From NCBI GenBank assembly GCA_022361095.1, contig JAKSBO010000696.1:1-9791 (forward strand): a stretch of DNA of 9,791 nt, given 5' to 3'. Of the stretch, positions 1 to 7,841 are shown one piece after another. The first letter of the stretch is position 1. Each line of letters begins with the position of its first letter. The translations under genes were made by a program, and so were the position numbers. The DNA comes from Desulfobacterales bacterium (GTDB lineage: Bacteria; Desulfobacterota; Desulfobacteria; Desulfobacterales; Desulfobacteraceae). Below the pieces are notes generated by a model, which was not told the origin of the DNA, did no database searches, and saw only the letters and a program-made list of their open reading frames with translations.

Positions 1-49
1 CCCCACACGCCCCTCAAGCGTGCGTGTCTACCTATTCCACCACTTCGGC
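1..49 (-). tRNA. leuU: tRNA-Leu (anticodon GAG), 5' part only
   Basis: Reading the minus strand from 49 gives a 5' acceptor half GCCGAAG, then TG, a D-arm GTG/CAC around a loop containing the conserved GG, then an anticodon stem CACGC pairing perfectly with GCGTG around the loop TTGAGGG. The anticodon is GAG (plus-strand positions 13-15), which reads CUC/CUU leucine codons. The long D-loop and the start of what should be a long variable arm (GGGG at the edge) fit a class II leucine tRNA. The variable arm, T-arm and 3' acceptor strand lie outside the window. It begins 17 bases after the secG stop with no visible promoter or G/C-rich terminator between them, so it is probably co-transcribed and cut out by RNase P. 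E. coli also has its tRNA-Leu(GAG), leuU, just after secG. The symbol is by that analogy. Confidence 0.92.
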
Positions 50-66
50 AAAAAAATTGTTTTTAA

Positions 67-363
67 TCATTCTGCTGCCGGTACCTGTTGTTCAGCGGAA
101 GCAGGGGCGTCATTCATGACACTGGACTGTGACTGATTCCCTGACATATAGGCCAAGGTCAGTGATGTGATCATGAAAATAATGGCCACGGCTGTGGTAA
201 TTTTGGTCAGGATGTTTGCGGGTCCGGCCGCTCCGAAGAGGGCCTGGCTGCCTGCACCACCCATGGACACACCCATTTCTGCGCCTTTACCGGTTTGCAA
301 CAGCACAACAAGTATCAGAAAAATACAAACTGCTACGTGTATTGTCACTAAAAGGACTGTCAT
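67..363 (-). CDS. secG: Preprotein translocase subunit SecG
   Basis: The product is the small SecG subunit of the SecYEG channel in the inner membrane, which aids SecA-driven export. The 98-residue protein is of usual family length. It has two predicted membrane helices at about residues 3-22 and 52-73. The loop between them carries the family signature: LLQTGKGAEMG (residues 21-31), then GGAGSQALFG, then GPANILTKIT. The C-terminal tail (about 74-98) is polar and rich in Ala, Ser and Gln, and variable tails are normal in this family. The ATG at 363 lies 11 bases after the tpiA stop. The bases before it (ACAGTATTAAT) contain no good Shine-Dalgarno sequence, so translation may depend on coupling to tpiA. 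Gene order gap-tpiA-secG is common in bacteria, often with pgk as well, and secG followed by tRNA-Leu is seen in E. coli. Confidence 0.95.
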   Translation of the reverse strand: MTVLLVTIHVAVCIFLILVVLLQTGKGAEMGVSMGGAGSQALFGAAGPANILTKITTAVAIIFMITSLTLAYMSGNQSQSSVMNDAPASAEQQVPAAE

Positions 364-374
364 ATTAATACTGT

Positions 375-1130
375 CTAAAACCTAATAATTTTATTGAAAT
401 CTTCCGGGTTCAGGCTTGCGCCGCCAACCAGTGCGCCATCTACATCTTCAAGTCGCATCAGCTCTTTGATATTGCCGGGTTTTACAGATCCGCCGTATAA
501 AATCCGAATCTTTCCAGCCAACGCTTCTGCGTATTTCTCTTTGATCAGGTTTCGTAAAAATCCGTGTACTTCTTTTACCTGATCAGGCCCTGCGGTCTTT
601 CCGGTACCGATTGCCCAGACCGGCTCGTAGGCCAGGATAAGAGAATCAAGTTCCTCAAGATCAAAGCCTTTTAACCCATCTGATATCTGCTTGTCAAGGA
701 TAAAAAATGTTTTATCCGCCTCCCGCTGACTTTCCGTCTCTCCGATGCACATCACAGGGATAAGTTGTGCATCAAGGGCTGCACGGATTTTACTTGAGAC
801 ACTTTCATCGGTCTCTCCGAAGAACTGTCTGCGTTCGGAATGACCGATGATGACATAGTCGGCACCGGCATCCTTGATCATCTCTGCTGATACTTCACCT
901 GTGAAGGCGCCTTCCTTACCCGGATAAATGTTCTGGGCTCCCAGCCGGATCCGGGAGTCTTTGCCCAGGGCTGCAGCAACCAGGGGCAGCGACAGTGCCG
1001 TGGGGGCAATCATAATATCAACGCCATTTACCCCATCGGCTAAATCCGCGAGCTGTTTTGCCGCAGCAACGGCCTGGGTACCGGTCTTGTACATTTTCCA
1101 GTTGCCGGCAATCAATGGAATTCTTGTCAT
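375..1130 (-). CDS. tpiA: Triose-phosphate isomerase
   Basis: The enzyme interconverts dihydroxyacetone phosphate and glyceraldehyde 3-phosphate in cytoplasmic glycolysis/gluconeogenesis. The 251-residue protein has normal length for this TIM barrel. All catalytic residues are visible: Asn10 and Lys12 in AGNWKMYK, His97 in IIGHSERRQFFGE, and Glu169 in LAYEPVWAIGTGKTA. That last stretch also contains the mobile loop-6 residues. The phosphate-binding segments ILYGGSVKPGN and DGALVGGASL follow near the C-terminus. The ATG at 1130 is preceded by a strong ribosome binding site, AGAGGAGA, which overlaps the gap stop codon. The 11-base spacing and shared direction imply one transcript with gap. Nothing is truncated or unusual. 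Confidence 0.98.
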   Translation of the reverse strand: MTRIPLIAGNWKMYKTGTQAVAAAKQLADLADGVNGVDIMIAPTALSLPLVAAALGKDSRIRLGAQNIYPGKEGAFTGEVSAEMIKDAGADYVIIGHSERRQFFGETDESVSSKIRAALDAQLIPVMCIGETESQREADKTFFILDKQISDGLKGFDLEELDSLILAYEPVWAIGTGKTAGPDQVKEVHGFLRNLIKEKYAEALAGKIRILYGGSVKPGNIKELMRLEDVDGALVGGASLNPEDFNKIIRF

Positions 1131-1141
1131 ATCGTTCTCCT

Positions 1142-2163
<1,022 letters not shown>

Positions 2164-2179
2164 AAAAATGAAAATAAGT

Positions 2180-2209
2180 CCGTACCCGAGAGGGGGAAGA
2201 CGGGCACGG
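2180..2209 (-). terminator. Hairpin plus U-rich tail in the gap leader: possible weak terminator or attenuator
   Basis: On the minus strand CCGTGCCCG and CGGGTACGG form a nine-pair stem (eight Watson-Crick pairs and one G-U) around a 12-base C/U-rich loop. The stem is followed, after four bases, by a stretch rich in T (TTTTCATTTTT), and then by the gap ribosome binding site. This resembles an intrinsic terminator with an interrupted U-tract. It sits between the EIIA gene and gap, where partial termination, RNA processing or mRNA stabilisation would let gap-tpiA-secG levels differ from the regulator genes upstream. The stem is seen directly; its function is inference. Confidence 0.4.
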
Positions 2210-2215
2210 CATAAG

Positions 2216-2635
2216 TTAGGATAGGGACCGACTGGTCCCTTTCAGAATATCGCTGGCAAGGGAAATGCTTTTTTTCCCATGTTCAATCAGGGCTGCAGTC
2301 AATTCTTTGATCTCCATTTTCTCCCGGGTTGTGACGGCTTTGAGAAGAATGGGCAGGTTGACGCCTGAAATCACCTCCACCTTTCCTTCTTCAAGAAAGG
2401 CATAGGCCAGGTTTGAAGGTGTACCACCGAACATGTCGGTTAAAATAATAACGCCTTTTTCGCAATAGACATCCTTAATACCCCGTTTGATTTTATTTCG
2501 CAGACTTTCCGGATCCTGTTTGATGTCTATGGATATGGTGCTTAATTTTTCTTGCTTTGCCCCCAGAATAAATTCCAGGGTATCAATTAATGCCGCACCC
2601 AGATTCGCATGGGTGACAATTAAAATTCCCGTCAT
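2216..2635 (-). CDS. PTS EIIA component of the mannose family, standing alone
   Basis: This 139-residue protein is a single EIIA-Man domain, a cytoplasmic phosphocarrier that takes a phosphoryl group from HPr. The phosphorylated residue should be His9 in ILIVTHANLG; the family block DMFGGTPSN is at residues 67-75 and VISGVNLPILLKA at 88-100. No EIIB, IIC or IID gene is near, nor HPr, EI or HPr kinase, so a transport role is unlikely from context and a regulatory phosphocarrier is the better guess. I chose the ATG at 2635, 10 bases after the rapZ stop, with only a weak site (AGG). The reading frame extends upstream to a TTG at 2671, but that would overlap rapZ and add residues before the normal family start. 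In E. coli the corresponding position after rapZ holds npr (an HPr paralogue). Confidence 0.9.
   Translation of the reverse strand: MTGILIVTHANLGAALIDTLEFILGAKQEKLSTISIDIKQDPESLRNKIKRGIKDVYCEKGVIILTDMFGGTPSNLAYAFLEEGKVEVISGVNLPILLKAVTTREKMEIKELTAALIEHGKKSISLASDILKGTSRSLS
2223..2240 (-). repeat. Perfect inverted repeat at the 3' end of the EIIA gene
   Basis: AGGGACC and GGTCCCT form a perfect seven-pair stem with a four-base loop, starting five bases before the EIIA stop codon and running back into the last codons. The sequence after it in the direction of transcription is not T-rich, so it is not a standard intrinsic terminator. It could act as a 3' stability or RNase stop element. It could also be no more than codon choice. 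Confidence 0.45.
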
Positions 2636-2645
2636 AATTTGCCTG

Positions 2646-3527
2646 TTATCGTTCTTTGGTGTCTTTATCAATATCTCTGTGCCGCAAGCTTGGGTTCAAC
2701 CCTTTCTTTAATAGCCGTTCAAATACGGCCCGGGAGATTGCGACACTGCGGTGGCGGCCACCGGTACAGCCTAAAGCGAGTGTTAGATAGGCCTTGTTTT
2801 CTTTTTTATATAAAGGAATGAGATAGTCAATAAGATCGTTGTATTTTTTTAAAAAGATTTTTGTTTCCGCATTTTCCAGAACAAAGGCCTTTACCGCATC
2901 AGATTCTCCGTTATGGGCTTTGAGTTCCGGTACAAAATAAGGATTGGTCAGAAACCGCAGATCCAGCACAATATCTGCATCCACCGGAATGCCGTATTTA
3001 TATCCAAACGACATGATGTTCAGTTTCATAAAATTTTCGGAACCGGTATCCTTGGACACAAGACTTTGTATTTCAGCCTTAAGCTGATGCACATTGAAAT
3101 TAGAGGTGTCTATGATCTGGTGGGCCAGTTTCCGGATGGCAGCCATGCCTTGTTTTTCAGATCTGATGCTGTCCAAAAGGTTTTTTTCTTCCCCCAGGGG
3201 GTGGTGTCGGCGGGTCTGACTGAACCGTTTGACCAAGGTTTGGGTGTCCGCTTCAAGGAATAATATGACCGGGGAAAGCCCCATATCCTCTATGGCTGAA
3301 ACCCCGGAAACAAATGTACTTAAAAAGGTTTTTGACCGCATATCCATGACAAAGGCCGCCCCTTTGACCTTGGTGCTCTCCCCTAACGGCAGCTCAAGCA
3401 CCTTGGGCACAAGCTCCATAGGCATGTTGTCAATGCAATAGAAGCTTGCATCTTCAAAAGCCTGGGCAACGGTTGTCTTGCCGGAGCCGGATATGCCGGT
3501 GATGATATAAACCTTTAGGTTTTCCAT
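2646..3527 (-). CDS. rapZ: RapZ family nucleotide-binding protein / RNase adapter
   Basis: This 293-residue protein belongs to the RapZ (YvcJ/YhbJ) family. In E. coli RapZ binds glucosamine 6-phosphate and directs RNase E to the small RNA GlmZ, tuning GlmS and so amino-sugar supply for peptidoglycan and LPS. The N-terminal P-loop GISGSGKT is at residues 11-18, a Walker-B-like VMDMR at 60-64, and RRHHPL at 106-111. The conserved C-terminal block has SFGYKYGIP (173-181), FLTNPYF (192-198) and GCTGGRHRS (253-261), then a charged tail with several Arg and Lys. I chose the ATG at 3527, two bases after the ptsN stop, with GAAGAG about eight bases upstream; the frame reaches a TTG at 3533. Whether a GlmZ-like RNA exists in this organism cannot be seen here, so the exact target is unknown. 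Confidence 0.95.
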   Translation of the reverse strand: MENLKVYIITGISGSGKTTVAQAFEDASFYCIDNMPMELVPKVLELPLGESTKVKGAAFVMDMRSKTFLSTFVSGVSAIEDMGLSPVILFLEADTQTLVKRFSQTRRHHPLGEEKNLLDSIRSEKQGMAAIRKLAHQIIDTSNFNVHQLKAEIQSLVSKDTGSENFMKLNIMSFGYKYGIPVDADIVLDLRFLTNPYFVPELKAHNGESDAVKAFVLENAETKIFLKKYNDLIDYLIPLYKKENKAYLTLALGCTGGRHRSVAISRAVFERLLKKGLNPSLRHRDIDKDTKER

Positions 3528-3529
3528 GG

Positions 3530-3988
3530 TCAAAACTCTTCGTCATTCTCCAAAATGATCTGATGAATCTGTTCCTGGGAACCTGCTGCTAAAAGGCGTT
3601 CTTTAAACTGGTTCATTTTCAGCAGCTTTGAAATCTGGGCCAGCACCTTTAAGTGCCCCCCTGTGGAATGCTCGGGTGTTAAAAGCAGAAAAAAAAGGTG
3701 GACCGGCCGGTTGTCCAGGGAGTTAAACTCAATGCCTTTGATGCTGCGCCCAAATCCCACCGCAATGGACTTAACCGTCTCCAGCTTGCCGTGGGGAATG
3801 GCGATGCCGCCGCCGATACCCGTGGAACCTAAATGCTCCCGTTCCAGCAGGACCGCTGAAACATCTTCGGCTTCTGCTCCGGCCACCGGTGATACAGCCA
3901 GGGACAGTTCTTGTATGGCCTCTGCTTTGTTTGTGGCTTTCAGATCTGCGATAATAGCGTCCAGCTTTAGAATGTCACTGATTTTCAT
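3530..3988 (-). CDS. ptsN: PTS EIIA-Ntr regulatory protein
   Basis: This 152-residue protein is an EIIA of the fructose/nitrogen type, a cytoplasmic phosphocarrier of the PTS-Ntr chain that regulates partners by protein contact rather than moving sugar. The phosphorylation site is His66 in GIAIPHGKLE, inside the characteristic LGSTGIGGGIAIPHGK segment (residues 53-68). The block PVHLFFLLLTPEHSTGGHLKVLAQISKLL follows in pieces at about 94-123, and the length is that of E. coli PtsN. The ATG at 3986-3988 lies 14 bases after the hpf stop, with GGA close upstream. Together with rpoN, hpf and rapZ it reproduces the E. coli rpoN operon order. The cognate phosphodonors (EI-Ntr and NPr, or general EI/HPr) are not in this window. 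Confidence 0.95.
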   Translation of the reverse strand: MKISDILKLDAIIADLKATNKAEAIQELSLAVSPVAGAEAEDVSAVLLEREHLGSTGIGGGIAIPHGKLETVKSIAVGFGRSIKGIEFNSLDNRPVHLFFLLLTPEHSTGGHLKVLAQISKLLKMNQFKERLLAAGSQEQIHQIILENDEEF

Positions 3989-4002
3989 GGGTTCCGACCA
4001 TC

Positions 4003-4536
4003 CTATCCTTGGGGGGCGATGAGTCCCAATTTACCGTTATTGTGTTTATATATCACATTGACTTGTTCTGTGCGGGCATTCATAAACACATAAAAAGATT
4101 TTTTGCCCGATTCCAGTTCAATCACCGCATCTTCAATGTCCATGGGTTTTGTCTCAAGGGGTTCTTCAATGATATTTCCCATGTCCCCGGGTAAAGGTTC
4201 ATCAACGCTGAACTCCCGGGTGTCCGTCAGGCTTGCCTTATTGCCTGACATGTGTTTTTTCTCTTTTTCCTTGTGTTTTGTAATCTGCCCTTTCACTTTA
4301 TCCGCTAGGATATCAATGGTGGCGTACATGCTTTCACTCGATTCCTTGGCATGGATGTTCAAGGGGCCGCTGGTTAAGGTTATTTCGGCAATATGCCTTA
4401 TTTTTTCAACACTTAAGACGACATTCGCATCGGCCGGACCATCCAACATTTTATCAAACCGTTTGAGCTTTTTATTGACGTAAGACTTCAGGGAATCAGA
4501 TGCCTCTATTTTTTTGAACGTAATGGTAACCTGCAT
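4003..4536 (-). CDS. hpf: Ribosome hibernation promoting factor, long form
   Basis: HPF binds the 30S decoding region and shuts ribosomes down in starvation; long forms also pair ribosomes into 100S dimers through their C-terminal domain. This 177-residue protein has an N-terminal HPF/RaiA domain (about 1-95: MQVTITFKKIEAS at the start, RFDKML, a basic KHKEKEKK stretch near 88-94), a polar linker with many acidic residues (about 97-140), and a C-terminal dimerisation domain (146-175, KSFYVFMNARTEQVNVIY then NGKLGLIAP). E. coli HPF in the same operon place is short, so this is a difference. The ATG at 4536 is set by a strong site AAGGGGAG seven bases upstream. The frame is open further, to 4668, but that would run 119 bases into rpoN and lacks family similarity. 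Confidence 0.95.
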   Translation of the reverse strand: MQVTITFKKIEASDSLKSYVNKKLKRFDKMLDGPADANVVLSVEKIRHIAEITLTSGPLNIHAKESSESMYATIDILADKVKGQITKHKEKEKKHMSGNKASLTDTREFSVDEPLPGDMGNIIEEPLETKPMDIEDAVIELESGKKSFYVFMNARTEQVNVIYKHNNGKLGLIAPQG

Positions 4537-4543
4537 AGATTCG

Positions 4544-4551
4544 CTCCCCTT
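4544..4551 (-). promoter_or_regulatory. Ribosome binding site that fixes the hpf start
   Basis: The minus strand reads AAGGGGAG seven bases before the ATG at 4536. It overlaps the rpoN stop codon, so ribosomes finishing rpoN could re-initiate here. It rules out the longer reading frame reaching into rpoN. Confidence 0.8.
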
Positions 4552-5992
4552 ATAATTGTTTGCGTTTATTGGATGGCAGAATATTAAGCACTTTTCTGTA
4601 TTTTGCCACGGTTCTCCGTGCGATCTGGATGTCCGATTCCTGCAGAATTGCGGCAATTTTGTCATCACTTAAAGGCGCGTTGGGGTTTTCATTGCCAATA
4701 AGTTGCCGTATTCGCTCCTTGACACTGGCCGATGCCATGGAAGGGCCGTCTCCCCGCTCTATGGAGCTGTTGAAAAAATATTTTAACTCAAACAGTCCCT
4801 GGGGCGTGTAGGCGTATTTATTGGTGGTCACCCGGCTGATCGTAGATTCATGCATTTCAATATCTTCGGCAATGTCTTTTAGAATCAAAGGCCGCAGATA
4901 GGCGATGCCCTTTTCAAAAAATTCCCTTTGAAACTTTATGATGCTTTCCATGACCAGGTAGATGGTTTTCTGGCGCTGATGAATGGATTTTATCAGCCAG
5001 GAAGCGGACTGCATTTTTTCATTCAGGTAGGTTTTGGTCTCCTTGGGGATTTTTTTGCCCGTGGCCACAGCATCCCTGTAGAATCTTGAGATTTTTAGTT
5101 TGGGAAGCCCGTCATCGTTCATAACGATTTTGAAATCATCACCGATTTTGTAAACGTAAATGTCGGGGGTGATGTAGGCCGGCTCCTCTGTGGCAAATTT
5201 CCTGCCGGGTTTGGGCTCAAGGAACTGGATGATTTTTACTGCGGCCCGCACATCCTCAACGGAAATTTTTAGGGCCTTGGCAATTTTTTTGCTGTTCCTG
5301 TTTTCAAGATTTTTTAAATGATCCGTGATAATCTGGTCGATGATGTCGTTTTCAATGCCGAGCTGCCGAACCTGAATCAACAGGGTTTCACACAGGTTTC
5401 TGGCGCACACGCCGGGGGGGTCGAAGGTCTGGAGCAGCGCCACTACCTCTTCAACGGTCTGAATGTCTGCCTGGGCAGTCTGGGCCAGTTCTTCCACGTC
5501 AGCGCATAAATATCCGTCCCGGTTCAGGTTGCCGATGATGATATGCCCTATGTTTTCCTCTTCGTCCGGCAGATCCGAAAGCATCAACTGCCACTTTAAA
5601 TGCGCTTCAAGGGTTTGCTTTTCCGATGTGAATGCTTCGTAATTGGGCGCTTCACTGCTTTCGGACTCCATATGGATTCTGCCGGTGGAGTTGTATTCGT
5701 TGATATAGTTTTCCCAATCCGTATCCGAGGGCACCCGTTCTTCAATGGTGACTTCCTTGACAGGGGCTTCGGTTTCCGTTTCCCGGGTTTGGGTTTCCTG
5801 GGCAGTGATGGCTTTGTCGGAGGTGTCTTCGGTGGAGACTTCTTCAAGAGCGGGATTTTGTTCCATTTCCTGCTGGATCATTTCGGCAAGTTCGAGCCGG
5901 GACAGCTGGAGCAGTTTAATGGCTTGCTGAAGCTGGGGCGTCATGACCAGCTGTTGCGTCAGTGCAAGGCTTTGTTGTAATCCAAGTTCCAT
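4550..5992 (-). CDS. rpoN: RNA polymerase sigma-54 factor
   Basis: Sigma-54 directs RNA polymerase to -24/-12 promoters that need ATP-driven activators. The 480-residue protein is complete. Region I (1-50) is Gln/Leu-rich: LGLQQSLALTQQL, TPQLQQAIKLLQL, then EMEQNPALEE. Region II (about 51-115) is acidic and Thr/Glu-rich, as usual. The core-binding region includes TFDPPGVCARNL (189-200) and FLEPKPGR (257-264). The helix-turn-helix part is LKDIAEDIEMHESTISRVTT (371-390), and the RpoN box ARRTVAKYR, which reads the -24 element, is at 458-466, 14 residues from the end. The ATG at 5992 is two bases after the lptB stop. Its upstream bases have no good Shine-Dalgarno match, so it is probably translated by coupling with lptB. 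No separate promoter was recognised, so transcription from the LPS genes is likely. Confidence 0.98.
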   Translation of the reverse strand: MELGLQQSLALTQQLVMTPQLQQAIKLLQLSRLELAEMIQQEMEQNPALEEVSTEDTSDKAITAQETQTRETETEAPVKEVTIEERVPSDTDWENYINEYNSTGRIHMESESSEAPNYEAFTSEKQTLEAHLKWQLMLSDLPDEEENIGHIIIGNLNRDGYLCADVEELAQTAQADIQTVEEVVALLQTFDPPGVCARNLCETLLIQVRQLGIENDIIDQIITDHLKNLENRNSKKIAKALKISVEDVRAAVKIIQFLEPKPGRKFATEEPAYITPDIYVYKIGDDFKIVMNDDGLPKLKISRFYRDAVATGKKIPKETKTYLNEKMQSASWLIKSIHQRQKTIYLVMESIIKFQREFFEKGIAYLRPLILKDIAEDIEMHESTISRVTTNKYAYTPQGLFELKYFFNSSIERGDGPSMASASVKERIRQLIGNENPNAPLSDDKIAAILQESDIQIARRTVAKYRKVLNILPSNKRKQL

Positions 5993-5994
5993 GA

Positions 5995-6717
5995 TTAAAG
6001 TCTAAAGTTGTCTCCCAGGTAAATTCGTTTGGCTACTTTGCTTGAAATAATTTTTTCCGGCGGACCTGATTCCATAACCACGCCCTGGCTCATGATGTAA
6101 GCTGTGTCGCATACGCCCAGCGTTTCCCTGACATTATGGTCGGATATCAATACCCCGATACCTTTGTCCGTAAGCTGGGATATAATCTGCTGGATGTCGA
6201 TGACAGCCAGTGGATCAATACCGGCAAAGGGCTCATCCAGCAAAATAAATAACGGGTCTGTGGCAAGTACCCTTGAAATTTCCAGGCGGCGCCGCTCTCC
6301 GCCGGACAGGGATGCAGCCTTTTGACCGGCCAGGGGCAGTATGCCAAGCTCTTCCATAAGGCTTTCGGCTTTCCGGTTGATATCTCCGACTTTTTTGTCA
6401 AGAACCTCCAGAATGGCCGTTATATTTTCCCTGACCGTCAATTTTTTGAATATGGATGTCTCCTGGGGGAGGTAACCAATACCCTTTCTGGCCCTTATGT
6501 ACATGGGGTACCGGGTTATATCCTTCCCGTCAAGATGAACGGTGCCTTTTTCCGGCCGGATCATGCCGACAGTCATATAGAACGTGGTGGTCTTGCCGGC
6601 ACCGTTGGGACCTAAAAGCCCGGTGACCTGACCCTGGTCCACAGTCAGGCTGACCTGATCAACTACGGTTTTGCCACCGTAGGTCTTTACAAGTTTCTCC
6701 AGTGTCAACCGGCTCAT
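5995..6717 (-). CDS. lptB: LPS export ABC transporter ATPase LptB
   Basis: LptB is the cytoplasmic ATPase of the LptB2FGC complex that pulls LPS out of the inner membrane. The 240-residue protein is of normal length. Motifs in order: Walker A GPNGAGKT (36-43), Q-loop Gln85 in GYLPQETSIF, ABC signature LSGGERR (137-143), Walker B FILLDEP (157-163, catalytic Glu162), and H-loop His194 in ISDHNVRETL. The LptB-type segments IGYLPQE and PFAGIDPLAV separate it from amino-acid ABC ATPases such as LivG. The ATG at 6717 follows the lptA stop by four bases, with GGTGAG about ten bases upstream. LptF and LptG, the membrane partners, are not in the window and are usually encoded elsewhere. Confidence 0.97.
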   Translation of the reverse strand: MSRLTLEKLVKTYGGKTVVDQVSLTVDQGQVTGLLGPNGAGKTTTFYMTVGMIRPEKGTVHLDGKDITRYPMYIRARKGIGYLPQETSIFKKLTVRENITAILEVLDKKVGDINRKAESLMEELGILPLAGQKAASLSGGERRRLEISRVLATDPLFILLDEPFAGIDPLAVIDIQQIISQLTDKGIGVLISDHNVRETLGVCDTAYIMSQGVVMESGPPEKIISSKVAKRIYLGDNFRL

Positions 6718-6721
6718 CTAT

Positions 6722-7285
6722 TCAAGGCTCACCCAAAGAACCGTCCTGGTCTTCGGCATCAAAAAAGGCTTCAACCCTGGTCTTTTCACTGCTTTCGACA
6801 ACCACGCGGTCCTGGGCCTTAAAAAGGGTGATTTTTTTGCCGGTGATCCAGCTTTTTCCCGTAAGCAGACGGGCTTGATCCCCGGTGAGTACGAGTATCT
6901 GGTCTGCGGTGTCATAATCCGCCTGTTCCGAAAATGCTTTACGCTCTCCTTCGGTATATTCCACATTGCCCGTGGCAAGAATCCGTTTTACGTTCGACTG
7001 GCCTTCTTTTTTGGTTTCCGAGGTATGAAAAAACACTTTGACCGAATCTGCTAAAAGCACGCTGTCAGCCCGGACGGCTTTAACTTTTCCCATAAATTCA
7101 ACCATGGACCGGTCTTTGCTGGCGACCATTTTATCCGAAGTGATTTTCAGGTCCGCCGGTGGCTGTTTTTTATCGGCGGTTTCATTTTCCGGGGCTGCAA
7201 AGGATACCTGTGTGAGAAGAGACAACAGTATCAGCAGCAAAACCAGAGAAGCGCTATAACATATTTGAAACTTGCGTGTTTTCAC
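6722..7285 (-). CDS. lptA: LPS transport periplasmic protein LptA
   Basis: LptA forms the periplasmic beta-jellyroll bridge that passes LPS from LptC to LptD. With the chosen start the protein has 187 residues. It opens with a clear signal peptide: a basic start KTRK (2-5), a hydrophobic core about 12-24 (SLVLLLILLSLL inside), and a likely cut after Ala30 (VSFA, then APE). The OstA-like domain follows: LKITSDKMVASKD, VEFMGKVKAV, ATGNVEY and ARLLTGKSWITGKKI. The start is a judgement. An ATG at 7303 opens the same frame but has its purine-rich site only about two bases away, whereas a GTG at 7285 has GGAAGGA seven bases upstream and gives a normal signal peptide. Either way the gene overlaps the end of lptC, by 32 bases with GTG or 50 with ATG. 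The C-terminal tail is acidic. Confidence 0.88.
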   Translation of the reverse strand: MKTRKFQICYSASLVLLLILLSLLTQVSFAAPENETADKKQPPADLKITSDKMVASKDRSMVEFMGKVKAVRADSVLLADSVKVFFHTSETKKEGQSNVKRILATGNVEYTEGERKAFSEQADYDTADQILVLTGDQARLLTGKSWITGKKITLFKAQDRVVVESSEKTRVEAFFDAEDQDGSLGEP

Positions 7286-7841
7286 TAAACTGTCCTTCCA
7301 CATTTCCTTCCAAAATGATCCGATCTTGGTTCAGCATAATCTCCATGCTGTCCGCTTCTAATACAGAGTGCTCATCGTCCACTTTAACCCTTGAATCGGA
7401 GCGTATTATATGCGGTTTTTTGGCATAATGCAATGTTTCACTTCTCAGGGTATAGTGCTGATGCCGGATTATAATATGCTTTGAAAAGGTCATGTCGTGG
7501 GTCTTGGTGTTGAGTTCTCCCTGGTCCGCCGTAAGGTGAACCTGGGTATTCTCTTTTGTGTAGAAAATAATATCCACATCTTTAAGTACAGCCTTATTTT
7601 GGTCTTTGAGCAGGGTGGCTGTGGATGCTTTCAGCTTCCAGTCGGTGATGCCGTTTTTTTTGGAGATCTGCTCAAGTGCGTTGAGTTTGAGTGCCGCTTT
7701 GTCATCCACCTCAATGTTTTCAAGTTCAAAGGGTGTGGTGAGCAGGTGGTTGATGTAATAATAGAGGCCTAACCCTGCAAGTATAACGCTTAAAAGCAGA
7801 GCCAGGGGCAGTATCAGTCTCTTTTTGCCGGTGCCGCTCAT
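7254..7841 (-). CDS. lptC: LPS export protein LptC
   Basis: LptC is the single-pass inner-membrane member of the LPS bridge; its periplasmic jellyroll takes LPS from LptB2FG and hands it to LptA. The 195-residue protein has a short basic cytoplasmic start (GKKR, 5-8), one membrane helix at about 9-30, and a periplasmic LptC/YrbK domain with alternating beta-strand sequence, for example ITDWKLKASTATL, VHLTADQGELNTKTHDMTF and HSVLEADSMEIMLNQDRIILEG. The ATG at 7841 overlaps the kdsC stop (ATGA), with AAGG about nine bases upstream. Sequence in this family is poorly conserved, so identity rests on the helix plus jellyroll pattern and its place between kdsC and lptA. Confidence 0.93.
   Translation of the reverse strand: MSGTGKKRLILPLALLLSVILAGLGLYYYINHLLTTPFELENIEVDDKAALKLNALEQISKKNGITDWKLKASTATLLKDQNKAVLKDVDIIFYTKENTQVHLTADQGELNTKTHDMTFSKHIIIRHQHYTLRSETLHYAKKPHIIRSDSRVKVDDEHSVLEADSMEIMLNQDRIILEGNVEGQFSENTQVSNML
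7293..7299 (-). promoter_or_regulatory. Ribosome binding site favouring the GTG start of lptA
   Basis: The minus strand reads GGAAGGA, seven bases before the GTG at 7285. An identical GGAAGGA lies 12 bases further upstream (7305-7311), almost touching the alternative ATG at 7303, which is too close for normal use. Both lie inside the coding end of lptC. Confidence 0.6.

Noticed and set aside
50..66. T-run between secG and the tRNA as a terminator
   Set aside because: The only possible stem is A/T pairs (AAAAA with TTTTT); there is no G/C-rich hairpin, and the tRNA directly follows.
2269..2275. Run of seven A on the coding strand of the EIIA gene as a programmed frameshift site
   Set aside because: The reading frame continues normally to give a full-length EIIA, there is no useful alternative frame, and the run encodes ordinary Lys codons.
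4537..4668. N-terminal extension of hpf by 44 residues
   Set aside because: It would overlap rpoN by 119 bases, is not similar to the HPF start, and ignores the strong ribosome binding site before the ATG at 4536.
5600..5980. Plus-strand 126-codon open frame rich in Gly and Phe, opposite rpoN
   Set aside because: It lies opposite the acidic Glu/Thr-rich region of a clear sigma-54 gene, whose codons produce long antisense frames. It has no recognisable domain and no separate promoter was seen.
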